Positions 15,104-25,038 of a DNA stretch of 34,366 nucleotides are shown piece by piece. How positions within the stretch are numbered: position 1 is the first letter of the stretch; the number at the start of each line of letters is the position of its first letter. Source of the stretch: JBFIHF01 sp964411125 (lineage in GTDB: Bacteria > Myxococcota_A > Bradymonadia > Bradymonadales > Bradymonadaceae); the NCBI GenBank assembly GCA_964411125.1, contig CAYPJU010000075.1, positions 1-34,366 of the forward strand. The letters are read 5' to 3'. A program made the translations under genes and the position numbers. The notes below the pieces were generated by a model. That model searched no databases, had not been told where the DNA came from, and was given only the letters and a program-made list of their open reading frames with translations.

Positions 15104-15910
15104 ATGGCTACCACACACGTTTCAGCGTCTTCGGACGACATGAAAGAATGGATGCCTCGCGTGGGCTACATCACGCGCGGCGTCATCTACTTCATCATCG
15201 GTGCACTCGCCCTCATGACCGCGTTCGGCGAAGGGGGGCAGTTGGCCGGCTCGAAGGGGGCGATGAACTGGATCGAGCAGTCCGCGTTCGGTGACATCCT
15301 CCTCGCGATCGTCGGGGCGGGCCTCTTCGGCTACGCCGTGTGGCGGTTCTTCCAGTCCGTCGCGGACGTCGAGAACCGCGGCACCGACGGCAAGGCCGTC
15401 GTCGCTCGTATCGCCATGTTCGTCTCGGGTCTGATGCATGCCGCGCTCGGTGTCTACGCCTTCAAAGGAGTCTTCGAGCAGGGGGGCGGCTCTGGATCCT
15501 CCTGGTCCAGCGCCCTGATGTCGAGCTCCTACGGCCCGTGGCTCGTCGGAATCGCCGGGGTCGCGGCGGCCGGCTTCGCGCTCTACGAGTTCTACTCGGC
15601 GTACGAGAAGAAGTTCCTCGACAAGCTCGACCTCTCCGACCTCTCCGCCAAAGCGCGCGAGACAGTCGAGAAGCTCGGGATGGCGGGGCTCGCCGCTCGC
15701 GGTGTCGTGGTCGGCATCATCTCGTGGTTTCTGCTCCGAGCGGCGCTCGGCAGTGGCTCGGCCCAGCAGGCCGGCCTGGGTGAAGCGCTCGGTGAGATCG
15801 CTTCGCAGTCGTACGGTACGATCCTCTTGACCATCGTCGCCGCAGGTCTCGTCTGCTTCGGCGTCTTCTCCTGCGTCAAAGGCTGGTACCGACGGATCGA
15901 CTGGGACTGA
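15104..15910 (+). CDS. DUF1206 membrane protein
   Basis: A 268-residue membrane protein with about six helices arranged as three similar pairs. Each pair begins with an aromatic/Gly-rich stretch such as VGYITRGVIYFIIGALAL, ARIAMFVSGLMHAALGVYAF and LAARGVVVGIISWFLLRAAL. This triplicated pattern is typical of DUF1206. The function is not known. A TTG 12 bp further upstream is in frame, but ATG 15104 (MATTHVSA) is the natural start. It stands alone and is followed by a strong intrinsic terminator. Confidence 0.85.
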   Translation: MATTHVSASSDDMKEWMPRVGYITRGVIYFIIGALALMTAFGEGGQLAGSKGAMNWIEQSAFGDILLAIVGAGLFGYAVWRFFQSVADVENRGTDGKAVVARIAMFVSGLMHAALGVYAFKGVFEQGGGSGSSWSSALMSSSYGPWLVGIAGVAAAGFALYEFYSAYEKKFLDKLDLSDLSAKARETVEKLGMAGLAARGVVVGIISWFLLRAALGSGSAQQAGLGEALGEIASQSYGTILLTIVAAGLVCFGVFSCVKGWYRRIDWD

Positions 15911-15930
15911 CCCTCGGCGCCCGCGCGATC

Positions 15931-15971
15931 GACGGCCCGCTCCCGGCACGGGGGCGGGCCGTCTTCGTTTT
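15931..15971 (+). terminator. Intrinsic terminator after DUF1206 gene
   Basis: A 15-bp GC-rich stem (15931-15945 with 15949-15963, one G-T pair) with a 3-nt loop is followed by TTCGTTTT. It begins 20 bp after the DUF1206 stop codon. Confidence 0.85.
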
Positions 15972-15991
15972 GGTGCAGCGCACGCCTGGCT

Positions 15992-16019
15992 TTGCAACGA
16001 TCGATCGGCGCGGTACAAC
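15992..16019 (+). promoter_or_regulatory. Weak promoter candidate before sulfatase-like gene
   Basis: TTGCAA (15992-15997) and TACAAC (16014-16019) are 16 bp apart, and each matches the sigma-70 consensus at four of six positions. A second TTGCAA occurs just downstream. The distance to the ATG at 16080 is plausible. The match is weak. Confidence 0.3.
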
Positions 16020-16079
16020 CTCTGCGGTTGCAAGGAAGGTCGCGGCCCGCACGGCAGCGACGCAGCCCGAGAGGTGAGC

Positions 16080-18320
16080 ATGAAGTTCGTCATGGATGGC
16101 GCCCGAGCGGGCCTGGTCGTCGGTGCGCTGCTGACGCTGTGGAGTTTCCTGAACGTCAGCGGTCAGCTCGCGTCCGAGAGTGAAGGCGCCGGTGTCATCT
16201 ACATGGGAATCGCGTTCGGTCTGCTGACCTCGGCGCATCTCGCGTACGGGATCGGGCTCGGCGTGATCGCGGCGCTGTGGCGCTGGGGGCTGGGTCGCGA
16301 GCCGCTCGTCGGCATTCGCCGAGGGGTCCGCGACGACGCGTCGCTCGACCGCCACGTTGCCGCGTCGCTCCTCGCTTTCATCGTCGTCGCTGGGATCGTC
16401 GGCGTGCTCGTCGCCGGAGCTCACCTGGTCGTGACCTCGAAATTCGTCCGGGTCGGGTTCCAGTCGGCGGCACTTCTGTTGGTCGCCGGTGGCGCCACGC
16501 TCGGTGCGCTCGCGCTCTTCCCGTTGCTGCAGGCTCCGGCATCGCTCTTCACCCGGTTGGTGCCCCGCTCGGACAAACGCCCCGCCACGACGGTCCTCCT
16601 CGTCCTCCTGGCGGTGCTGGGGCTCGCGGGCCTCCTCGTGGGACGTTGGTACGCCGGTTCGATGGACGTATTCGACGGCACGATGTTGAACATGGCGGTC
16701 GCCTCCGTCGTCGCGACTCCGGTCGTCCTGATCGCGATGGCGCAGATGCGTCTTCGCAACGTGTTCTTCAACTACGGTCTTCCCCTGGCGGGTATCCTCG
16801 TGGCGGCGGTCTGCTTCGTCGGCGCCGCGTCGTGGTCGAGCTCGACGCCGGTGATGCGTGAAGCGGTCACGCAGGCATCGGCGCTCGTCTCGTTCCAGGC
16901 GAAGTTCCTGCAACGCTTTGCCGACAAGGACGGCGACGGATTCCCCGCGAGCTGGGGGGGCGCCGACTGCGACGATTCCAACGAGGCGATCTACCCCGGA
17001 GCTCGTGAGACCGCCGGTAACGGGATCGATGAGAATTGCTCGGGTGCCGATGCGAAACCGCTGCCCATCGACGAGGTCGGGCCAGCCCGCGACGTCGTCG
17101 CTCGGGCGATCGACCAGGGCGGGGCGGCAGCCAAGAAGGCGAGCGAGAACCTCCCGGATCCGCCCAAGAACCTGCTGCTGCTGCTGGTGGACACGCTGCG
17201 CTGGGATCACCTCGGTTTCGCCGGCTACGACCGGAACACGAGCCCCAACCTCGACGCGCTCGCCGAGGAGAGCGTCGTCTTCGAGCGCACGTACGCGACC
17301 TCCCCGCACACGCCGCGCAGCATCCCGGCGATCTTCTTCAGTCGATACCCGAGCCGCACCCAGTGGAAGGGCGGCACGAAGGGCGCGCAGTACAACTATC
17401 CCAAGCTGCTCGACGAGAACGTCGGCCTCTTCGAAGTTCTGCAAGAGAAAGGGCACCGTTCGATCGCGGCGACGAGCCACTTCTACTTCGACGAGAAGCG
17501 CGGCATCCAACAAGGATTCGAGGAGTGGGACAACGCCGGCGCCGGGACGATCGCGGAGTCCAACAACGACATCGCGTCCCCGCGGACCTGGCAGAAGCTC
17601 GAGCCGATGATCGACGACCTCGCGGCCCGGCAGAAGCAGCCCGACGCAAAGCCTTTCGGGCTCTTCGTCCACCTCTTCGAGCCGCACGCCAAGTGGATCC
17701 AGCACGATCAGTACCGCTTCGAGAAGAAGCCGGGAGGAGACTCGAGGATCGACGCCTACGACTCGGAGATCGCGTTCATGGACGCGTACGTCGGCAAGAT
17801 CATCGACAAGCTCAAGTCCACGGGGCTCTACGACGAGACGGTCATCGTCGTGGTCTCCGACCACGGCGAGGGCTTCAACGAGCACGGCTACTTCTTTCAC
17901 GGACAGAACCTCTACAACGAGATCATCCACGTGCCGCTGCTGATCCGCGTGCCGGGATGGTTCCATCGTCGCGTCGAGGCTCCGACGTCGATCGTCGACA
18001 TCGCCCCGACCGTCCTCGACCTGTTCGACTACTCGATCCCCGAACCGTTCGACGGCGTCAGCCTCGAACCGGCGATGCTCGGGGAACAGATGACATCGCG
18101 GCCGATCTTCTCCGAGCTGCTTCCCTATACGTCGTGGAAGGAGCACCACAAGGCGGTGATCGAAGGGAAGTGGAAGCTCCACGCGATCTACAGCGCAGGC
18201 TCCGAGCAGCTCTACGACCTCGAAGCGGACCCGGGGGAGCAGAAGAACGTGGTGGGAGAGAATCCCGACGTGGCAGAGCGCCTACGAAAGCGGCTGGACG
18301 AGTTCAATCAGATGCCGTGA
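16080..18320 (+). CDS. Membrane-anchored sulfatase-like enzyme with MopE motif
   Basis: A 746-residue protein. The N-terminal 250 residues hold about seven membrane helices. A MopE-type metal-binding motif follows at 282-321 (DKDGDGF, then ADCDDSN, then NGIDENC). A sulfatase/alkaline-phosphatase superfamily domain runs from about 364 to the end: metal Asp371 (LLVDTLRWDH), nucleophile region TSPHTPRS with Thr411, EPHAKW, and the metal site VVSDHGEGFNEHG. The Cys or Ser needed for formylglycine in true sulfatases is absent, so Thr411 is the likely nucleophile, as in phosphoethanolamine or glycerophosphate transferases. The substrate is probably an envelope glycan or lipid (inference). ATG 16080 has a GAGAGG ribosome-binding site; an in-frame GTG lies 6 bp upstream. 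It overlaps the convergent DUF523 gene by 17 bp. Confidence 0.88.
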   Translation: MKFVMDGARAGLVVGALLTLWSFLNVSGQLASESEGAGVIYMGIAFGLLTSAHLAYGIGLGVIAALWRWGLGREPLVGIRRGVRDDASLDRHVAASLLAFIVVAGIVGVLVAGAHLVVTSKFVRVGFQSAALLLVAGGATLGALALFPLLQAPASLFTRLVPRSDKRPATTVLLVLLAVLGLAGLLVGRWYAGSMDVFDGTMLNMAVASVVATPVVLIAMAQMRLRNVFFNYGLPLAGILVAAVCFVGAASWSSSTPVMREAVTQASALVSFQAKFLQRFADKDGDGFPASWGGADCDDSNEAIYPGARETAGNGIDENCSGADAKPLPIDEVGPARDVVARAIDQGGAAAKKASENLPDPPKNLLLLLVDTLRWDHLGFAGYDRNTSPNLDALAEESVVFERTYATSPHTPRSIPAIFFSRYPSRTQWKGGTKGAQYNYPKLLDENVGLFEVLQEKGHRSIAATSHFYFDEKRGIQQGFEEWDNAGAGTIAESNNDIASPRTWQKLEPMIDDLAARQKQPDAKPFGLFVHLFEPHAKWIQHDQYRFEKKPGGDSRIDAYDSEIAFMDAYVGKIIDKLKSTGLYDETVIVVVSDHGEGFNEHGYFFHGQNLYNEIIHVPLLIRVPGWFHRRVEAPTSIVDIAPTVLDLFDYSIPEPFDGVSLEPAMLGEQMTSRPIFSELLPYTSWKEHHKAVIEGKWKLHAIYSAGSEQLYDLEADPGEQKNVVGENPDVAERLRKRLDEFNQMP

Positions 18321-18798
18321 CGGCGGCGTCTGCTTCCTGCAGCCGTGACTCCCCGAATACCGTCACGCCGTGTCGACTCAGTAGCTCGGCTGTCACACCC
18401 ATGCCGGCGGTCAGCGTCCGCGAGAAGGTACCGTCGTAGACCCCCGCCGAACCGCAGCTCGGGCTGCGTTCTTTGAGCACCGCGATTCGGATTCCGTGCT
18501 TCTCGGCCAGGGCGAGCGCTGCTCGTGCGCCGGCGACATAGGCTGCCGAGACGTCGGTTCCGGCGGCGGTGTTGACCGTCCCGGCTCCCTGCAGGACGTC
18601 GAGCGCAGTCGCCTGGGGCTCGATCTCCGCCGGCGGCCGCGGGACGGGGAGTCCGCCGGCGACCTCCGGGCAGATCGCGACGATCCGTCCCTCAGCCGTC
18701 CAGCGTTCGAGGATCTCGGAGTTCGGGTCGGAGGCTCCGCCGTCGTAGCGGACGCGTTGCCCCAGAAGGCAAGCGCTGACGAGCACCTTCGCCGTCAC
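18304..18798 (-). CDS. DUF523 / TudS-like iron-sulfur protein
   Basis: A 164-residue DUF523 protein. The three conserved cysteines of the family are present: Cys10 (VSACLLGQRVRYDGG), Cys43 (ICPEVAGGLPVPRPPAEI) and Cys114 (ERSPSCGS). In the characterised relative TudS (thiouracil desulfidase), three such cysteines hold a [4Fe-4S] cluster that removes sulfur from thiouracil. That activity is plausible here but not proven for most family members. The GTG start overlaps the stop of the RCC1/Big_2 gene (GTGA), so it is probably translated from the same message, an unexpected pairing of a cytoplasmic enzyme with a surface lipoprotein. Confidence 0.88.
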   Translation of the reverse strand: MTAKVLVSACLLGQRVRYDGGASDPNSEILERWTAEGRIVAICPEVAGGLPVPRPPAEIEPQATALDVLQGAGTVNTAAGTDVSAAYVAGARAALALAEKHGIRIAVLKERSPSCGSAGVYDGTFSRTLTAGMGVTAELLSRHGVTVFGESRLQEADAAVTASD

Positions 18799-21143
18799 GG
18801 GGTGGGCCACACCAACGCGGGCGGATCGACGGGATCGAGCGCGCTCGTGCCGGCACGTCCGTCCGCGTTGTCGCCCCAGCAGTAGGGTTGCCCGTCGCTG
18901 TCGACGAGGCACGCGAAGGTCTCGCCGGCGCTCACATCCTGCGCCGTGAGGCTCTGTGAGTTCGGGACGGGGGCGTACTGGTCCGCGGCAGCGCCGTTGC
19001 CGAGGCGAAGATCGTCCCCCTGGCCCCAGCACACCACGACGGCGTCCGCGCTACGAATCCCGCAGGCATGGCTACTGCCTGCGGAGATGTCGGTCAGCGA
19101 CGTGTTCGGCAACATCACCGGCGTCGTCGACTTCTCCGAGGTCTGGTCGCCGACGCCGAGCTGTCCGACGGCGTTGGTGCCCCAGCAGTAGACTACGTCG
19201 GCCGCTGTACGACCGCAGGTGAAAGAGTTGCCCGCCGTCACCTGCTCGAGGGCCGGGACCGTCACCAGGGCGGGGCGGGGTTTGCTCGTCTCGTTGCCCG
19301 TGCCGAGCGCACCGCCGAAGCCGTTGCCCCAGCAGTAGGTCTCGCCCATGTCGGTCAGCGCGCACGAGTGCCCGAAGCCGACCGCCACCGAGGTGGGGGT
19401 CCCGGTCGGGGCAGGGTTGAAGTCGACCTTCACGGGGGTGTCGGAGTCGTTCGAGTTGCCGTCGCCGAGCTCACCGTTCGCCCCCTTACCCCAGCAGTAG
19501 ATCTCACCCCCCGAGGTGACTCCACAGGAGTGGCGATAAAACGAGTCGATGGCCTTGAAGGTCAGCGTCGGGTCGAGCAGTGTCGGGACGTTGGAGGCCG
19601 TGCCGCCGATCGCCGAGGCGCGGCCCCAGCAATAGGCGGCCCCCGACGTGTCGAGCGCGCAGGAAAATCCGTCACCCGCTGCGATAGCGACGAAGACGTG
19701 GTCTCCGACGACGAACAGGGGCGTCGCCGAACTTCCGCTCGCTGCGGGATCGCCCAACTGGTCCTGATCGTCTTTGCCCCAGCAGAACGCGACGCCGTCG
19801 ACCGAGAGACCACACGCATGGGTGTACCCCGCGTCGATGGTCTTCAGGCCGAAGTACGCGTCTACCTGGAGGGTCGCGGTGTTGCCGTCGACGTCGACGG
19901 AGACGGTCGCCGTGCCCGGTTGGAGCGCGCGGATCGTTCCCGCTTGTGCGTCCAGGATCTCGATCACGCCCTCGTCGTCGCTCGACCATACGTGGTCACG
20001 TCCCACGATCGGTGTACCCGAGAAGTCGAGCACTTCCGTCGTCAGTTGCCGCGTCGATCCTACCGGCACTTTCTCCGTGAGCGGGTCGATCGTGACCGAC
20101 ATGATCGGTCGCTCCACGATCTCGATATCGAGGGTGTCGGTGGCGTCCTGATCGACGACCACCTTCAGCTCCGTCGTCCCGAGCTGGTTGCCGGTCAGGC
20201 GGATCGACTCGGGGAGGCCTGGCGGGTCACTGAGCGAAGCCACGCTGTCGATGGACGAGTCCCACTCGTAGTCGCGACCGTCGAGCGCGAGGACCTCGTT
20301 CTCGGCGTCGCGTAGGACGACCGTGTAGAGCTGGGTCGAGCCCTGTTCCACCTGTGCCGTTCGCGGCGTGATCTCCACGGTCGAGACCGGATTGGGGAGC
20401 ACTTCGACCTCGACGGTCGCGTCGAGCCCGCCGGTGCTCGCCGTCACGTCCGTCCTACCGACCATGATTCCGATGACGCTCCCCGAGATGGGATCGACGG
20501 TTGCGACACCGGGGGAAGCGGAGACCCAGTCGAACTCGCGCCCCTCGACCACGTTGCCGCCGGCGTCGATGGCTCTGGCGGTCAGTTGCAGCGAACGGCC
20601 CCGCTTCACCGTCGGTGAAAGGGGAGTGATCTGGATGGAGTCGAGCGCGGGGAGAACCTCGACCAGCGCCGAGGCGGCGACGTTTCCGTACGACGCTCGA
20701 ATCTGGACGGTGCCCAGGTCGACGCCGGTGACGAGCCCCGTCGCGTCGACGGTCGCGAGCGCTTCCGCGCCGCTGGCCCACGACAGAGGAACGTCGGCGA
20801 CGGTCTCACCGTCCGTGTCGAAGGCCGTCGCGGTCAGTTGCACCTGCGCGCCGATCCCGACCGACGTCGTCGCCGGCTCGACGACGATCGAGTCGATCTC
20901 GAACTCGGGCTCCGACATGTCGGGCTCCGAGGCGTCGGGGGCGCCGGCGTCGGGCTCGGGTTCTTCCATGTCTGCCCCGGCGTCGGGGGCCGCCTCCGCG
21001 TCCGCCACGCAGATGCCATCCAGGCACGTGGCCCCCTCGCCGCACTCGTCGACGGAGTCGCAGAGGACGGCCTCGTGCTGGCTTTCGTATACGCACCCCG
21101 AAGACAGGACCGCGAGGAGGAGAAAAATGCTCGTTCGTTTCAT
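18795..21143 (-). CDS. Lipoprotein with Big_2 domains and RCC1 repeats
   Basis: A 782-residue predicted lipoprotein (lipobox LSSGC near residue 17). A Cys-rich segment (CDSVDECGEGATCLDGIC) and an acidic/proline-rich stretch come first. About four bacterial Ig-like (Big_2) domains follow, each with a pattern such as TSVGIGAQVQLTATAFD and WASGAEALATVDATGLVTG. The C-terminal third has about seven RCC1/BNR-type repeats with the signature HACGLSVDGVAFCWGKD. The cysteines near each repeat probably form disulfides. Such proteins are typical of myxobacteria-like genomes and probably act in surface display or adhesion; no enzyme activity is suggested. ATG 21143 has a GGGAG ribosome-binding site; an in-frame GTG lies 6 bp upstream. 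Confidence 0.9.
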   Translation of the reverse strand: MKRTSIFLLLAVLSSGCVYESQHEAVLCDSVDECGEGATCLDGICVADAEAAPDAGADMEEPEPDAGAPDASEPDMSEPEFEIDSIVVEPATTSVGIGAQVQLTATAFDTDGETVADVPLSWASGAEALATVDATGLVTGVDLGTVQIRASYGNVAASALVEVLPALDSIQITPLSPTVKRGRSLQLTARAIDAGGNVVEGREFDWVSASPGVATVDPISGSVIGIMVGRTDVTASTGGLDATVEVEVLPNPVSTVEITPRTAQVEQGSTQLYTVVLRDAENEVLALDGRDYEWDSSIDSVASLSDPPGLPESIRLTGNQLGTTELKVVVDQDATDTLDIEIVERPIMSVTIDPLTEKVPVGSTRQLTTEVLDFSGTPIVGRDHVWSSDDEGVIEILDAQAGTIRALQPGTATVSVDVDGNTATLQVDAYFGLKTIDAGYTHACGLSVDGVAFCWGKDDQDQLGDPAASGSSATPLFVVGDHVFVAIAAGDGFSCALDTSGAAYCWGRASAIGGTASNVPTLLDPTLTFKAIDSFYRHSCGVTSGGEIYCWGKGANGELGDGNSNDSDTPVKVDFNPAPTGTPTSVAVGFGHSCALTDMGETYCWGNGFGGALGTGNETSKPRPALVTVPALEQVTAGNSFTCGRTAADVVYCWGTNAVGQLGVGDQTSEKSTTPVMLPNTSLTDISAGSSHACGIRSADAVVVCWGQGDDLRLGNGAAADQYAPVPNSQSLTAQDVSAGETFACLVDSDGQPYCWGDNADGRAGTSALDPVDPPALVWPTP

Positions 21144-21469
21144 CGACACTCCCTGTTCGGCGCCATCCTACTCGGAAGCCGGGGGCGTGTCAGTTCCTTG
21201 GAGGCGGCCATCAAAGTGGTCCGAGAAACGGGTTGTGCCCGGCCACGGCGTCCCTAAAATCCATCTTTCGAAAGACGGCGCTCGACGCCGTAAAGTGCCA
21301 GTTCCACGCGTGAACCGCGTGGCCGCGGAGGGGAGGGAGCGATTGACAATGCGAGCCGAAACACTCACGCTGAGTACACCGTAACACTCAGCTCGTCCGC
21401 GATTCGGTTCAGTTCCTCGACACCGCAGATGCGGTGCGATGGTCGGTTTCGGGGGAGGAACGAGACACT
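21144..21469. other. 326-bp divergent intergenic region
   Basis: This gap separates the divergent RCC1/Big_2 and receiver-XRE genes. It holds two short hairpins (CGGCG-ctcga-CGCCG near 21282-21296 and CCACGCG-tgaac-CGCGTGG at 21304-21322), a TTGACA hexamer at 21343-21348 with no convincing -10 box at the right distance, and the dyad listed separately. I see no gene in it. Confidence 0.6.
21369..21392. promoter_or_regulatory. Operator-like dyad before receiver-XRE gene
   Basis: GCTGAGT-N10-ACTCAGC is a perfect inverted repeat about 80 bp upstream of the receiver-XRE start. ACACTCA also occurs just to its left at 21361-21367 and again at the right arm. The symmetry and spacing suit a dimeric DNA-binding protein; autoregulation by the adjacent XRE protein is possible but not shown. 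Confidence 0.45.
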
Positions 21470-22043
<574 letters not shown>

Positions 22044-22069
<26 letters not shown>

Positions 22070-23021
22070 GAACCCGAAGAGCATTCCTCCAGTACAAAGC
22101 GTCGATCTGGTCTTCGGTCCAGCCCCGTGCGCGCATCAGGTTGCCGAGTAGGACGACGTCGCGACAGTCACGCTGATCCGACGGGATCGCGGGGAGCCAC
22201 CCGTCGTAGTCCGAGCCGATCGCGACATGGTCTATCCCGACCCGGTCCACGACGTGTTCCAGGTGCTCGACCACACACTCGGTCGACGCGCGCAGACGCC
22301 CGGCGAGGAAGGTCGGGGCGAAGATCATCCCGATGACGCCTCCCGTCTCCGCGATCGCATCAATCTCCTCGTCCGAGATGTTGCGGGCGTGGTCGTGGAC
22401 CGACTTCACCCCCGTGTGGGTGCAGAGGAGCGGTCGGGTCGCGATGGAACAAGCGTGGAGCACCCCCGGCGTGTTGACGTGGGCCAAGTCCACGACGATC
22501 TCGTGCTCCTCGAGGGCCGCGACGAGCTCGACCCCGAAGCCCGTGAGTGGCGTCTTCTCGTCGGCGCCTCGACCCATCGCAGGGGTCGCAGCCGAGTTTG
22601 CCGAGAAGTGCGTCAACGTGAGGTAGGCGACGTCGCGGCGTGCGAGCTCGGCGACCCGCGCGAGCTCTCCGTTCAGCATGTGAGCACCCTCGACGCCCGG
22701 CGCGAGGGCGAGCTTCCCCGCATCCCGCGCCGCTGCCCAGTCCCCGCCGTCGCGCACGCGGAAGACGCGCTCGTCGAGCGCGACGACGTCGTCGAGGTAG
22801 TCGATCTGACGGTTCAGCTCACGCCAGCCTCCCTCGCTCTCCCACGGCCAGTAGTGAATGCCGAGGCACGCACCGTAGTAGCCCGCGTCGATCATCCGCG
22901 GGACGTCGGCGTGCCAGAAGAGCGGTTGACCGCGCAGCTTCGCGCCGTGACGGCGGGTCATCGAGTATCCGAACAGCCGTTGCTGGATGATCGAATCGAC
23001 ATGCAGGTCGAGAGCATTCAC
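22044..23021 (-). CDS. Membrane dipeptidase-like (M19) metallohydrolase
   Basis: A 325-residue protein of the M19 dipeptidase family. Zinc-site motifs are visible: H-x-D at residues 7-9 (DLHVDS), the bridging Glu (GVEGAHML), His residues in LTLTHFSANS and LLCTHTGVKSV, and Asp in GSDYDG near the C-terminus. It lacks a signal peptide, so it probably acts in the cytoplasm. M19 enzymes cut dipeptides, some with D-residues; the substrate here is unknown. The GTG start overlaps the TGA of the ILVBL-like gene, so the two are translationally coupled. Longer in-frame starts were rejected because they run through that gene and lack family similarity. Confidence 0.9.
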
Positions 23022-24790
23022 ATCGACAGAGAGCCTTCCCGGAAGTCGGACTTCGCGAGGTGGACGTTGATACAAACCGGCTTCCCCTCGCGCGAGAGGC
23101 GCTTCGCCTCCCGGATCACGTCGTCGGTGTCCGCAGGGTCGGTCAGGAGAATCCCGACGCCGCCGTACCCTTCGGCGACCTTGTGGTACTCGGTCTTGAG
23201 CAGCGTCGTGGCGAGGTCGGTCCCGAGGATCGTCACCTGGTCCCGGGCGATCTGACCCCAGGCGGCGTCCGTCCCGATGACGGCGATCGGTGCGAGCCCG
23301 TGGCGAATGCACGTGTCGAACTCGGCGAGGCTGTAGGCCGAACTTCCGTCACCGTAGATGAGCCACACCTCGGCATCCTTCCGGACGAGCTGTGCTCCGA
23401 CCGCGAACCCACCCCCGACACCGAGCGTGCCGAAGACACCGGGGTCGAGCCACGAGAGGGGGCGTCGCGGCCGCAGGATGTAGGCCCCCGTCGCGACGAA
23501 GTCACCGCCGTCTACCACCAGCACCGAGTCGTCGGCCATGAGCTCTTCGAGGCGAAGGAAGAAGTGAAGCGGGCTGACGAGGTCTTGCTTCTCGGTCGCT
23601 TCGGCCGCCTGCGCCTCGATCTCTTCGTCGCGAGCTCGCTCTCGGTCCTGGAGCTCGAAGAACCACGAGTCCCTGTTCGGCCGGCGGTTCGAGAGGCGAG
23701 AAGCGAGCTCCAAGATCACGTCGCCGGGGTGCATCTTCAGCGCAATGTCGGGCCGACGGTTCTTGTAGAGGTCGTGCGACGACAGGTTCGCCGAGACCAG
23801 CGTCCCTCGATGGTTGATCTTACGGCCGTAGCCGAGCCGGAAGTCGAAGGGAAAGCCGGCCACGACACAGACGTCGGTCGTCTTGAGCGCGGCCGAGCGC
23901 TTGTGGCGGAACTGAATGTCGCTGAACTGTCCCAGAAGTCCGCGCGCGGTACCGCCGAGAAACGTCGGGATGCCGATCGCGTTGATGGCGTTGGCGATCT
24001 CGGCGGCCTCGTCGGGGGTCCTGTTCACCAGCGCCTGACTCCCGACGACGAGGGTGGGGCGCTCCGAGCGGCTGAGCGCTTCGGCGGCCTGGTCGAGCAG
24101 CGCATCGTCGTCCGGACCGAACGGGAGCTTGGGCTCGGGTACGCTCAGATCCATTCTGACGATCGGGAGGTGCGGGCCGTGAAACTGACGGGTCAGGTGG
24201 CCCTTGAGGTAGAGCTCCAGCGCGCGCGCCTGAAGGCCGCTCATCTTCTCGACGCCGCTCTCGGCGATGTACCATTCCCTGACGACCTCCTCGGGATAGA
24301 GCAGGTCGACCGGTACTTCGACGAACACCGGGCCCGGGACGCCACTCGACGCGGTCTCCAACGCCGCACGGACCGTGGGTCCCAACGCCGACAGCGTCGT
24401 CACACGAGTGCACCACTTCGTCACCGGCTCCATCAGCGACATCTGGTCGATGTCCTGGAGCGAGCCGCGGCCGCGCAAGATCGTCGCAGTGGCACCGCCA
24501 AACACCACCAGCGGAGACTGCGCCATCTGCGCGTTCTTCACCGCCGTGACCGTGTTCGTCACCCCGGGGCCCGCCGTCACTGCGGCGACGCCGGGGATGC
24601 CGGTCATGCGCGCCACGGCATCTGCCGCGAAGACGGCGTTCTTCTCGTCGCGAACGTCGACCACACCGACCCCGTTCGCCTCGGCGCCGGTCAGGATGGG
24701 GGAGATGTGTCCGCCACACAGCGTGAAGATGTAGGGAACGCCCGCGCGTGCGAGCTCCTTGCCGATGATGTCGCCGCCGTGCTGGCCCAT
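23018..24790 (-). CDS. ILVBL-like thiamine-diphosphate enzyme
   Basis: A 590-residue ThDP-dependent enzyme. The N-terminal Pyr domain has the catalytic Glu49 (DVRDEKNAVFAADA) and the stretch TAGPGVTNTVTAVKNAQMAQ. The middle domain includes FLGGTARGLLG and RSAALKTTDV. The C-terminal PP domain has VVDGGDFVATGAYI and the cofactor motif IYGDGSSAYSLAEFD, ending in TDAAW. The overall match is closer to eukaryotic ILVBL (acetolactate synthase-like protein, also named HACL2, a 2-hydroxyacyl-CoA lyase) than to acetolactate synthase. A 2-hydroxyacyl-CoA lyase role is plausible but inferred. ATG 24790 has an AGGAGA site. Operon with the M19 dipeptidase downstream. Confidence 0.85.
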   Translation of the reverse strand: MGQHGGDIIGKELARAGVPYIFTLCGGHISPILTGAEANGVGVVDVRDEKNAVFAADAVARMTGIPGVAAVTAGPGVTNTVTAVKNAQMAQSPLVVFGGATATILRGRGSLQDIDQMSLMEPVTKWCTRVTTLSALGPTVRAALETASSGVPGPVFVEVPVDLLYPEEVVREWYIAESGVEKMSGLQARALELYLKGHLTRQFHGPHLPIVRMDLSVPEPKLPFGPDDDALLDQAAEALSRSERPTLVVGSQALVNRTPDEAAEIANAINAIGIPTFLGGTARGLLGQFSDIQFRHKRSAALKTTDVCVVAGFPFDFRLGYGRKINHRGTLVSANLSSHDLYKNRRPDIALKMHPGDVILELASRLSNRRPNRDSWFFELQDRERARDEEIEAQAAEATEKQDLVSPLHFFLRLEELMADDSVLVVDGGDFVATGAYILRPRRPLSWLDPGVFGTLGVGGGFAVGAQLVRKDAEVWLIYGDGSSAYSLAEFDTCIRHGLAPIAVIGTDAAWGQIARDQVTILGTDLATTLLKTEYHKVAEGYGGVGILLTDPADTDDVIREAKRLSREGKPVCINVHLAKSDFREGSLSM

Positions 24791-24856
24791 GTGACTCTCC
24801 TGCCTCGTGAATGTCGAGGCCGCAAATGTACTCGTGGCGCCCGTGGTTGGCCAGCC

Positions 24857-24877
24857 GCCTCGCGCTCGGCGCGAGGC
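24857..24877. other. Perfect 9-bp stem hairpin in cinA/ILVBL gap
   Basis: GCCTCGCGC-tcg-GCGCGAGGC lies in the 248-bp divergent gap, about 67 nt before the ILVBL-like start. No T run follows on either strand. It may be a leader RNA structure or protein-binding dyad; the rest of the gap shows no gene. Confidence 0.5.
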
Positions 24878-25038
24878 CTCTCTCGGTTCGATCGTCGGGT
24901 GCAAGGCCGCTCGCAGAGGGTCCAATCTGCGCCGAAGGTGATTACGATCCGGGACGCAACCCGAGTGACTTGCTCGTTCGCTCGCACCCTGCGTAGCCAG
25001 CGCGACGAGCGTGTGCTACCCCCGTCTCGAGGTGAACG

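Noticed and set aside
15876..18182. 768-codon minus-strand open frame opposite the sulfatase-like gene
   Set aside because: Composition is typical of high-GC antisense frames (RRR/EED runs) and it lies opposite a domain-rich gene.
21270..21320. TGGCAC on the minus strand, suggesting a sigma-54 promoter
   Set aside because: The -12 element (TTGC) is missing at the required distance.
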